From Parabacteroides sp. Marseille-P3160 (GTDB taxonomy: Bacteria > Bacteroidota > Bacteroidia > Bacteroidales > Tannerellaceae), in contig NZ_LT799418.1 in the NCBI RefSeq assembly GCF_900162725.1, forward strand, positions 313,194 through 377,193: a stretch of DNA of 64,000 bases. Reading direction: 5' to 3'. A program made the translations under genes and the position numbers. Below the pieces are notes generated by a model. The model worked only from the letters and a program-made list of their open reading frames with translations. It was not told the DNA's origin and searched no databases. Shown here in pieces: positions 25,701 through 33,144 of the stretch. How positions within the stretch are numbered: the first letter of the stretch is position 1; each line of letters starts with the position of its first letter.

Positions 25701-26933
25701 TTACAGTTCTGAAAATTCAGCACCGGCCGGTGCTGCTAATACCTCTGTATTTGCTTTGTTGTAATAAATCTCTATTTTTTCTATTTCGGTTTTTATGTGT
25801 TCTTTCGACAACAAAGCGCTTACTTTAGATAAATCGATTTCCTTGTTCTCATTCACGTCAATCAGGCTGACAAAAGAAGGTAGAACGAGTTTTGATCCCG
25901 GTTTTAATTGAATCCACAGTAGAAGTTCGTTTTCCGTCCCTGCTTTTGCCGCAGAATCATAATAAGTTGCTCCTCTTCTTAATCCTTCTTTTAGTTTGTC
26001 AATGTCTTCTGGGGTAAGACTTTCTGAATTTGTTCGTTTTACATCTTCTTCAATGTTTTGGGGATTAACTGAAAAATGATGTACATAATGACCTTCCTGT
26101 AGACGTGATTGTGTGCCTAAGGTAGTCATAGTACTATCCGCGCTTGCGCTATTAGAATTTTTGAACGGCGACATAATTTGTTCGGAATAAATAACGTTTT
26201 CTGTAAACTTATTTAATCCATGTGTAATTTGACAAGTCCCGTGAACTGATATATTAGTTTGACCGGCATAAGTCGCTCCAAACAGTCTGACATCTAAACA
26301 CGACAATAGGTCCTTTAAAGTTAAAGTTCTATTAACTCCACCTCCCATATTTTCTAAGAGCATATCGACTCCCTTTTTTACTATAAATTCATCCTCCAAG
26401 ACCTTTACATATTTTCCATTGTTATCAATGTAAAAGATATTTGTATCTTCTTCTAAATTATCTTTGTTTACATTATTCAAAGTGGATATTTGAATTTTTT
26501 TAGTTGAGAGAATTGTTAAAAATTCTTTGATAGAGTTCAGTTCATCTTCTTCATCAACTCCTTTATATACGTCCTTTACATTTTTTGATTTGGGTTGATT
26601 GGGTATTAACCCCTTAATATTATCTCCATCAAATTGAAACAGGCAATACTTATCGGATGTGATATCTCGTTTGAAATCTTTAAACAATTCAAGATATCTT
26701 TCATCAAGGGTTCTTGGTTTCATCATATCATCATAAGATTTAAAGAAAAACACATTCTCTTTCAGAATATTTTTCCAATAATTACGGATAGAATACTTTA
26801 ATGCTTTATCCGTTGCATAAACTGTTCCATTAGGTAATTTTCTAGGTTGGCCGGAAAAGTCGGCATTGTAATTTGAATTGATTGATTTGATTATGGCTGC
26901 GCCATATACACGATTATTAAATGTGGTGGACAT
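25701..26933 (-). CDS. cas7: Cascade backbone subunit Cas7 (Csh2-like, type I-B)
   Basis: 410 residues. The N-terminus NRVYGAAIIKSINSNYNADFSGQPR is the Cas7 RRM core, and DVRLFGATYAGQTNISVHGTCQITHGLNKF (about 215-245) is the diagnostic Csh2/DevR motif block. HYVHHFSVNP follows. It is longer than many Csh2 proteins (about 300 residues), with an added segment at about 95-190. Multiple copies would line the crRNA spacer. Placed between cas8b and cas5 with 12- and 5-bp gaps. Confidence 0.93.
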   Translation of the reverse strand: MSTTFNNRVYGAAIIKSINSNYNADFSGQPRKLPNGTVYATDKALKYSIRNYWKNILKENVFFFKSYDDMMKPRTLDERYLELFKDFKRDITSDKYCLFQFDGDNIKGLIPNQPKSKNVKDVYKGVDEEDELNSIKEFLTILSTKKIQISTLNNVNKDNLEEDTNIFYIDNNGKYVKVLEDEFIVKKGVDMLLENMGGGVNRTLTLKDLLSCLDVRLFGATYAGQTNISVHGTCQITHGLNKFTENVIYSEQIMSPFKNSNSASADSTMTTLGTQSRLQEGHYVHHFSVNPQNIEEDVKRTNSESLTPEDIDKLKEGLRRGATYYDSAAKAGTENELLLWIQLKPGSKLVLPSFVSLIDVNENKEIDLSKVSALLSKEHIKTEIEKIEIYYNKANTEVLAAPAGAEFSEL

Positions 26934-26945
26934 ATTTGTGAAGTT

Positions 26946-28883
26946 TTATAGGTTGTTACTGAATAATTGATTTTTAGAAAATACTCCAGATAAAAGTTGA
27001 GGCAATAGATGTTTTAGATTAGAAGATGTTTCATAGCTCAAAACAAAAGCGGCTACTTTCTCAAATTTTTTTGAAAAGTTTTCGTGTTTGTATCTACCGA
27101 AATCGTTGGCAATAGCTCGTTTAAACTCTTCACATTTGGATTGTTGCAAATAGGGCTCAAGTAAATTATAGCTTGTGTCAGCCGATTTACTCTTACTCAA
27201 AATGTAATCAATAACCTGCCCGGCTGCAAAGGCAAATTTTTCGTCGGTTATATCAGTCAATGGTTCATTGGCAATGATGGTAGCCACAAAGTCCTGATAT
27301 TCTTTTAATTTGTTTACCATATTGATTTTATTATTAGTATTGAAATATTCATATAAACTGTACCATTTATTAAGTTTGTCTTTAACCCCATATCCGTTAC
27401 TGTTTTTTATATCATCTTTTATGGAGCTAAAAACCATTTCATCAAAATTATGACCTTCAATTGTGTGTTTTTGAGATTTATATATATAATCGTAAATGGC
27501 TTTTCTGTATTTGCAATAAGATGTAAAAGTTAAATCGAGTTTTTCATAGTCTTTCTTGTTTAAATCTCCAAAGTAATCAATACGATGATCCTTGTTTTGA
27601 ATAAGAGGTTTGAATATCTGTTGTTCAAATTCGAAGATATTTTTTAATACAGCATACTGCTTGGACTCTTTTTCCCCTTTTTCCTTAATGCCAAATAAAT
27701 TAAGTATTGCAATCGGCTCTGAGATTTTATATTCAAATTTGGTCACAAAATCGAAATCCATAAACACCAAACCATCTTTTGTGTTTTGCCAATTTAGCAG
27801 ATAATAGTTGCTGATATCATCACTGTTCTTTGTAGCTAATTTTTCAATGATCTCTTTATATCCGAATTTGAATCCACTATCTTTGAATATGCCTATAACT
27901 TTTTGTTGTAATTCTTCTTTATAGATAAATATAGGTAATGGTTTAGGCAGTGTATTATTGGAAAATATATTTTGCAATTCATAAAGAAGTTTGGCATCAA
28001 TATTTGAAATACGCCCATTAATATCAAACAATGCAGTTTGATGCATTAAGAAAGGCATATTGCCATTTAAACCATTCATAAAATTACTACTGCCATAAAT
28101 TAATCCATTTTCATTAGCAGGTATAGTATATTTAGGAACAGTAAAAAGATTATCTTTTAAATACTTATTATGTATCTGAAGGTATTTTTCTATTGGAAGT
28201 TCAAGATAGAAAAGAATATAGTCGCTGTCATCTAAAATCTTCACTTTAAGAAGTTTTTGTTCTATGGTAACGATTTTTTCCTTAATTTCTTGTTTCAGAG
28301 TTTTGTCAGATGTATTTTTTAATTGTTCTTTCATCTCGGATAATTCCAACTCCAATTCACTACGTTGACCCGAAAAATTATCTTCTATCCTTTTAAGAAA
28401 AATAGAAAATGTATTATGAGTAAAAAGCTGTTTGAATATCTCATACTTTTCTGATTCTTCTTTATTCTCAAACAGTTCAAGAGCTTTATTGAAGTAGGCA
28501 TCAAAACGTTCATAAATCTGTGGCTTTCTCTTACCTGCATTGGCTTTATATTTTGCACCACCTTCCAAATGCTCCCGTTTAAATGCAACAGCAAAAGGAG
28601 AACAGGTATGAATGGCTTTTGTCGGCAAGTCAAGACATTTGTTGGTATTGATACACCAAGCATTTTGTTGAAGAGTCTTACACTTATTCAAAAACTCTGA
28701 AACTTCTTCTTTTTGTTTTTTTGAGAAAAGTTCATACTCAATGTCTGTAGTATCAATTTTAGTTTGCCCCAAATTGTCCGTTACAATTTTTAATAAAATA
28801 TGCAACCCCTCCTTAGGGAGAGAACCTAATACCTTGAAGTTCTCATCCAAATTGGCCGTAAAATTGATTAGTTCCTGTATCAT
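26946..28883 (-). CDS. cas8b: Cascade large subunit Cas8b (TM1802/Csh1-like)
   Basis: 645 residues, the right size and place for the type I-B large subunit that reads the PAM and starts R-loop formation. A cysteine group in the N-terminal fifth (NKCKTLQQNAWC, NKCLDLP, IHTCSPFAVAF) resembles the zinc-binding element seen in Csh1-type proteins. A long helical segment (about 175-230, rich in Glu/Lys) is likely a coiled coil. Identification rests on gene order plus this Cys region; sequence conservation in Cas8 is low. Its start overlaps the cas6 stop by 4 bp. Confidence 0.88.
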   Translation of the reverse strand: MIQELINFTANLDENFKVLGSLPKEGLHILLKIVTDNLGQTKIDTTDIEYELFSKKQKEEVSEFLNKCKTLQQNAWCINTNKCLDLPTKAIHTCSPFAVAFKREHLEGGAKYKANAGKRKPQIYERFDAYFNKALELFENKEESEKYEIFKQLFTHNTFSIFLKRIEDNFSGQRSELELELSEMKEQLKNTSDKTLKQEIKEKIVTIEQKLLKVKILDDSDYILFYLELPIEKYLQIHNKYLKDNLFTVPKYTIPANENGLIYGSSNFMNGLNGNMPFLMHQTALFDINGRISNIDAKLLYELQNIFSNNTLPKPLPIFIYKEELQQKVIGIFKDSGFKFGYKEIIEKLATKNSDDISNYYLLNWQNTKDGLVFMDFDFVTKFEYKISEPIAILNLFGIKEKGEKESKQYAVLKNIFEFEQQIFKPLIQNKDHRIDYFGDLNKKDYEKLDLTFTSYCKYRKAIYDYIYKSQKHTIEGHNFDEMVFSSIKDDIKNSNGYGVKDKLNKWYSLYEYFNTNNKINMVNKLKEYQDFVATIIANEPLTDITDEKFAFAAGQVIDYILSKSKSADTSYNLLEPYLQQSKCEEFKRAIANDFGRYKHENFSKKFEKVAAFVLSYETSSNLKHLLPQLLSGVFSKNQLFSNNL

Positions 28884-29683
28884 ATATTTTGTTTTTTATA
28901 TTCATTTACCTCTACACATCCGCAGCCCATCGCGTTATATACACCGGCTCCGGCATTTACCAGCAGTTCCACAAATCGTTTTTCTCCTGTGGCCTTCAAG
29001 GTGAAATTGAGCCAGCCACGGATCTTTGTTTCTTCGGCAGTATCGGCTTTGATGGCCATCAATCGCGATTTGAAGGGATATTTTGTTGGTATTATTTCCA
29101 AAAGAAGGATGGCCGTTTGGGCTGTCCCTTCATCGTAACATGTCGCTACTTTGTTCCGCCAGTTATAAACTAAAGATTCGGGAAAAAGAGGATCCTCTGG
29201 TGAGAGAAAGTAATAGTTATCTTTCTCGTTCTTCGAACCTGCGACTATGGGTGAAAGTATTCTCAAAGGAACGGAGACAATTTCGTAATTAGCATATTTC
29301 TGTAGTGGATTAGGTAAACTTTCAATTGACTTTACAGTAAAACTTGCTTTTGATGTATGGTCGGCGATATCTATTGTTTCCGATTGGAAAAGCCCTTTGA
29401 TGAAACTTTCCATCGCTTGGGGGAGGTGAAATGATACAATAAATGTCAGTTCATTGCTTTGCAGGAAGAGGCGATCACCCTTTAGCTTGAATAGGCTATT
29501 GATTTGAGAAAAGGTAAATAGCTTATATCCCTTGCCATAACCCGTTTCATGTAAAAACTCCGCATATTCCTTATTTCCCTTTGACATGATTTTATATAAC
29601 GCAGAAGAGAGCGGATATTGATAATTTATAGGTAATATCGGATACGAAAAATCGGCGTTTAATAAACTTATTTTAAATTGCAT
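28880..29683 (-). CDS. cas6: CRISPR RNA-processing endoribonuclease Cas6
   Basis: 267 residues with two RAMP-type ferredoxin folds. The N-terminal start KISLLNADFSYPILPINYQYPLSSALYKIM and the C-terminal Gly-rich loop NAGAGVYNAMGCGCVEV are the family marks. A histidine in AEFLHETGYGKGY (about residue 45) is a good candidate for the catalytic base. It cuts the pre-crRNA inside each repeat to leave the ATTGAAAT-type handle. First gene of the leftward cas operon. Confidence 0.94.
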   Translation of the reverse strand: MQFKISLLNADFSYPILPINYQYPLSSALYKIMSKGNKEYAEFLHETGYGKGYKLFTFSQINSLFKLKGDRLFLQSNELTFIVSFHLPQAMESFIKGLFQSETIDIADHTSKASFTVKSIESLPNPLQKYANYEIVSVPLRILSPIVAGSKNEKDNYYFLSPEDPLFPESLVYNWRNKVATCYDEGTAQTAILLLEIIPTKYPFKSRLMAIKADTAEETKIRGWLNFTLKATGEKRFVELLVNAGAGVYNAMGCGCVEVNEYKKQNI

Positions 29684-29965
29684 GATTCTTTCTTTTTACT
29701 ATTTTAGATTAAGATTGATGCTTGTAAATATAATGAATATTGCTTGGAATTTTAATGACGTTAAGTTACTTTATTTACTGTTTTTCGGATATCTCTATTC
29801 TATGAAAACGCTTTCGGGAACTATTGGAAGTATTGTTGAATTATTTTTCGACAAAAACTTTACAATAGAATTATTCTGTTCCGTTTTTTGATATACTCCC
29901 CAGAACGAAAGAGTTTTTAACGATATTCTCACAAAATAAGGGGCTGTCCGAAAAGCGAAGTGCAT

Positions 29966-29993
29966 CTCAAAAGTTTTTTGTCCAACTTTTGAG
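29966..29993. repeat. Hairpin with 10-bp perfect arms
   Basis: CTCAAAAGTT (29966-29975), an 8-nt loop and AACTTTTGAG (29984-29993). Together with the preceding GGGCTGTCCGAAAAG it resembles the end of a small non-autonomous mobile element; no partner end or target duplication was found. Confidence 0.5.
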
Positions 29994-30011
29994 GTACTGA
30001 TTTATACGGAA

Positions 30012-30100
30012 AAAATCCAGTGTACTGGATTTTATAAATGAGTGCACTGGATTACAACATAGAAGTATACTGAATCAAGCCATTGAGTGTACTGGATTTT
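30012..30100. repeat. Four-unit palindromic array, 22-bp period (array B)
   Basis: Cores GTGTAC (30020-30025), GTGCAC (30042-30047), GTATAC (30065-30070) and GTGTAC (30087-30092) are spaced 22, 23 and 22 bp. They are flanked by related words such as CCAGTGTACTGGATT and GAGTGCACTGGATT. The same family, with core AGTGCACT and an exact 22-bp period, occurs at 50090-50176. Function unknown. Confidence 0.75.
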
Positions 30101-30238
30101 CAGGGTGGTACAGCGCTTTTTAGATTCTTTCGGTAAAGAAGTTAAGATTGTCAATTTGAAAATATTTACGGATGATCACAAACAGACTCCATGATTTCGT
30201 TTATATTCACTCTCTTTCCGCCTTGCTTTTTTATTTGA

Positions 30239-30631
30239 TTATTTTTTTTCCTTCAATATTTCCCGTAGCATTTCTACTTTTTCTCTTTCCGACTGCAAAA
30301 GGCGTTCGTAAAGTTCGGCTATTTTATCAATAGGGTTGAAGGTTGGATTATAATTAACGGAATTGGATGCATGATCATTCCATGTTCCTGAAAAAATATT
30401 AATAGCGCTTCCCTGCTCGAGTTCGGTAATTGCTTCTACCGGAATACCCAGTGCTTTGGCAATTTTATCTAAGGTCTCTTGTTCCAATTTATCCCGTTTT
30501 TCATATCCGGAAAGAGTGGCTTGTGATACTCCGATCTGTTCAGCGAGTACCTCTTGCTTTACATTCCGCCATTCTCTCCATCGACGGATGTTTGCGCCCT
30601 GATTGCATTTCTTAGCTGCTGTCTCTTCCAT
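30239..30631 (-). CDS. Small XRE-family transcriptional regulator (copy 1)
   Basis: 130 residues from the ATG at 30631 (MEETAAKKCNQGANI), chosen because the paralogue at 32391 starts at the same place. An XRE helix-turn-helix lies at about 17-70 (NVKQEVLAEQIGVSQATLSGYEKRDKL). It is followed by a linker and a C-terminal amphipathic helix (DKIAELYERLLQSEREKVEMLREILKEKK), probably a coiled-coil dimerisation element. A conserved TATTTTTG box (minus strand, 30662-30669) is shared with copy 2. Target genes are unknown. It is the right-hand member of the pair of copies that bracket the CRISPR-Cas locus. Confidence 0.88.
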   Translation of the reverse strand: MEETAAKKCNQGANIRRWREWRNVKQEVLAEQIGVSQATLSGYEKRDKLEQETLDKIAKALGIPVEAITELEQGSAINIFSGTWNDHASNSVNYNPTFNPIDKIAELYERLLQSEREKVEMLREILKEKK

Positions 30632-30785
30632 GATTATATATATAATGAATTCCTCTTTATGCAAAAATAAACATTTAGCTTGAATAAGAGTTTGTTTATA
30701 AGGGTAATATTTAGTAATTGCTTAATTTTTGCTCGTTAGTTTGTTTCAGCATCACCATTATTAAAATTCTTTTCTACGGGACGGA

Positions 30786-30817
30786 TTTGTTTTGATGATT
30801 AATTGTTATTAGTTTTG
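30786..30817 (+). promoter_or_regulatory. Promoter of the EamA permease gene
   Basis: TTTG (30786-30789), a 20-bp spacer and TAGTTTTG (30810-30817) fit the Bacteroidales consensus; the predicted start is near 30824. Confidence 0.5.
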
Positions 30818-30828
30818 TCGGACCAAAA

Positions 30829-30869
30829 CGAATAAATGCCGGTATGTCTGTATTTATTCGAACGAATAA
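30829..30869. promoter_or_regulatory. Candidate operator or 5' UTR hairpin before EamA gene
   Basis: Perfect 9-bp inverted repeat CGAATAAAT (30829-30837) / ATTTATTCG (30852-30860) with a 14-nt loop, just after the predicted transcription start. A second, nested ATTCG-AA-CGAAT palindrome follows at 30856-30867. It could be a repressor site or an RNA hairpin in the leader. Confidence 0.45.
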
Positions 30870-30920
30870 TTGATGGAAGGGGTATCCGAGGGCGGGTATC
30901 CTTTTTTGTGTGATATAGTC

Positions 30921-31847
30921 ATGAACGAAAGAAGGAATAAGATTACAGGAGGTTTATTGGTTTTTGTCGGAGCTGCCAGTTTTGGATTGCTTTCGACGAT
31001 TGTAAAGTTTGCGTATGCACAAGGATATACGCTGGGGGAAATTACCGGGACGCAATCTTTTTCGGGGATGGTTATTCTTTGGCTGTTCTATTTAGTAAGT
31101 CTACGACGAAAAAGCAAAGAAAATTCTACCGGAGACATCATACAACGAACGGGATGGTGGAAAGTTTCATTAGCCGGTACTTTCACGGGTTTGGTCGGGA
31201 TCTTTTATTATCAATCGGTTAAACTTTTACCGGCTTCCGTTGCGATCATATTGTTAATGCAATATTTATGGATCAGCATACTAATTGAAGCGATCGTTTT
31301 TAGGAAGAAACCGACTAAGAAGCAACTCCTATTAGCCGGGATAATTTTTATTGGAACATTATTAGCCGGAGGTCTATTCAACGAAGAGATTGTTCTCAAT
31401 TTGGAAGGTCTTGCGTATGGTTTTCTTGCAGCTACCTGTTATGCTCTTTTTCTTATGACAAGCGGCCGTATCGGTAATGATCTGCCTGCATTGAAAAAAA
31501 GTGCCCTAATGATTACCGGAGCATGTATAATTACATGGGTTATTTTTCCTCCTTTATTCTTCTTCAATGGCGTTTATGGAGGCGGACTATATCTCTGGGG
31601 AGTCAGTTTGGCCTTGTTGGGCACCGTGATTCCACCTCTGTTATTTTCTATCGGCATGCCGAGGGTAGGGGTTTCGATCGGAGCTATCCTTAGTTCTGCA
31701 GAACTTCCTGTTGCAACCTTGTCTTCCGCCTTTATTCTTGGCGAATCTGTCGATATGGTTCGTTGGTCGGGAGTTCTTTTGATTTTATTGGCTGTCGTTG
31801 CGACGAATATTACATTCCGCCATTCTCGGCGGACATTGGCTTCTTGA
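30921..31847 (+). CDS. EamA/DMT-family transporter
   Basis: 308 residues from the ATG at 30921 (MNERRNKITGGLLVFVGAASFG); the frame upstream lacks a hydrophobic start. Ten predicted membrane helices in two EamA repeats. Recognisable segments are STIVKFAYAQGYTLGEITGTQSFSG, LLPASVAIILLMQYLWISILIE, and in the second half GVSIGAILSSAELPVATLSSAFILGE. Members export amino acids, metabolites or drugs; the substrate here is unknown. The 3' end overlaps the convergent GNAT gene by 38 bp. Confidence 0.9.
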   Translation: MNERRNKITGGLLVFVGAASFGLLSTIVKFAYAQGYTLGEITGTQSFSGMVILWLFYLVSLRRKSKENSTGDIIQRTGWWKVSLAGTFTGLVGIFYYQSVKLLPASVAIILLMQYLWISILIEAIVFRKKPTKKQLLLAGIIFIGTLLAGGLFNEEIVLNLEGLAYGFLAATCYALFLMTSGRIGNDLPALKKSALMITGACIITWVIFPPLFFFNGVYGGGLYLWGVSLALLGTVIPPLLFSIGMPRVGVSIGAILSSAELPVATLSSAFILGESVDMVRWSGVLLILLAVVATNITFRHSRRTLAS

Positions 31848-32355
31848 TTGCATAACATTCGTTATCAAGAATTTCTTCATCATAACGTTTTTCAGCCAGA
31901 TGAAGCTTACCTTCATATTCGAATCCGCATTTCTTCAATACTCGCTTTGACTTTTCATTGAAGGGGTAACAATACGCGGAGATAAGATCAAGTTCCAATT
32001 CGTAAAAACCGTAATTTATCAAAGCCCGTACAGCTTCGGTTGTATAACCTCTGCCCCAATAATACTCGCCAATAGCATATCCCAGCATTCGTGTTCCGTC
32101 GTTTTCCCTTTTAGGATCAGGTATTAATCCAATCGAACCAAATAGCTTTCCCGTCTCTTTTAATACCATTCCCCAAACGTTTTCTTTATCCAGGAAAATG
32201 AGTTTCATAATTTCATGAGTTTCTTCGATATTGGCATGCGGTTTCCATCCGGCATTAGGACCCACATTTTCGCTTTGGCTATATTCAAATATGGCTTCCG
32301 CATCATTTTCCGTTATCGGCCGAAGAATCAAACGTCCTGTTTCTATTATTCTCAT
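31810..32355 (-). CDS. GNAT-family N-acetyltransferase (RimJ/RimL-like)
   Basis: 181 residues. The N-terminus MRIIETGRLILRPITENDAEAIFEYSQSENV is the RimJ/RimL signature. The acetyl-CoA loop region is MLGYAIGEYYWGRGYTTEAVRALINYGFYEL, with a following AYCYPFNEKSKRVLKKCGFEYEGKL. Members acetylate protein N-termini, small amines or antibiotics; the substrate cannot be predicted. It ends inside the convergent EamA gene. Confidence 0.9.
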   Translation of the reverse strand: MRIIETGRLILRPITENDAEAIFEYSQSENVGPNAGWKPHANIEETHEIMKLIFLDKENVWGMVLKETGKLFGSIGLIPDPKRENDGTRMLGYAIGEYYWGRGYTTEAVRALINYGFYELELDLISAYCYPFNEKSKRVLKKCGFEYEGKLHLAEKRYDEEILDNECYAIKKPMSAENGGM

Positions 32356-32390
32356 ATAATAAAGTATAGATTAGACCATACCCTTTCAGA

Positions 32391-32780
32391 TCATTTCTTT
32401 TCCTTCAATATTTCCTGCAACATCTCTACCTTTTCCTTTTCCGACTGCAAAAGTTTATCATAAAGTTCTACGATTTTATCAATGGGATTAAAAGTTGGAT
32501 AATTTATTATTGATCCGGCATTATCATGCAAAGTGCTTGATACGATGCTAATAGAAGTGCCTTGTTCAAGTTCGGTTATGGCCTCAACAGGGATGTCCAG
32601 TGCCTTGGCTATTTTATCTAATGTTTTCTGTCCCAATTTGTCGCGTTTTTCATATCCGGAAAGAGTGGCTTGTGATACCCCAATTTGCTCTGCAAGTACT
32701 TCCTGCTTTACATTCCGCCATTCTCTCCATCGGCGGATGTTGGCGCCCTGATTGCATTTTTTGGCTGTTGTCTCTTCCAT
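32391..32780 (-). CDS. Small XRE-family transcriptional regulator (copy 2)
   Basis: 129 residues, nearly identical to copy 1 through the helix-turn-helix (residues 1-70) and in the C-terminal helix; the linker between them differs (GTSISIVSSTLHDNAGSIINY). The upstream DNA is also conserved, including the CAAAAATA block (32810-32817) and about 40 bp beyond, so promoter and gene were duplicated together. With the fragment at 18168 it makes three same-direction copies within 15 kb. Confidence 0.88.
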   Translation of the reverse strand: MEETTAKKCNQGANIRRWREWRNVKQEVLAEQIGVSQATLSGYEKRDKLGQKTLDKIAKALDIPVEAITELEQGTSISIVSSTLHDNAGSIINYPTFNPIDKIVELYDKLLQSEKEKVEMLQEILKEKK

Positions 32781-33144
32781 AAACTTCTATATAAGAAGTT
32801 GTTTTTACACAAAAATAAACATTTAGACTGAATAAAAAATTTATTTGCAATAATAATATTATATTATATAAAAGCTGATAATATCAGTCTTGTTTTCGAT
32901 ATTATATTACATCTATTGATAGGTAATAGGCATCTCTCTCCTTTACTTTGGAACATTAAATCTATTTATTATGATATACCTGTTATCAGCTAACCTTGTG
33001 AATATCCATGAACGTTTTCCAACAGCAGTCTTGCCATCCGATCCATACCAGATACCATATATAGGGCCTTAGCGGCTTCTCAAGAATGATAATAAATGGA
33101 TTGTAACCTGATCGAAACTATTATAAACTCTTAAAATCTAATTT
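32781..33144. other. Intergenic region between XRE copy 2 and a SusC gene
   Basis: 364 bp. It contains the XRE copy 2 promoter block at its left end. A 33-codon frame (32971-33072) precedes the SusC gene and shows no family features. TTACTTTG (about 32944-32951) is one mismatch from a -7 box. Nothing else recognised. Confidence 0.4.

Larger units (their letters stand above)
29684..30238. other. Intergenic region upstream of the cas operon
   Basis: About 555 bp with no supported gene. The right-hand half holds a hairpin that starts with GGGCTGTCCG (29941) and has 10-bp arms CTCAAAAGTT/AACTTTTGAG (29966-29993), followed by a 22-bp-period palindromic array (30012-30100). I could not find a TAnnTTTG box close to the cas6 start. 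Confidence 0.55.

Noticed and set aside
29684-32390. A new CRISPR-linked defence system next to cas6
   Set aside because: The neighbours are an ordinary XRE regulator, an EamA permease and a GNAT enzyme; no nuclease, toxin or effector domain is visible. Only the XRE bracketing is notable.
32971-33072. 33-codon frame before the second SusC gene as a leader peptide
   Set aside because: No repeat of regulatory codons, no attenuator hairpin and no conservation evidence available.
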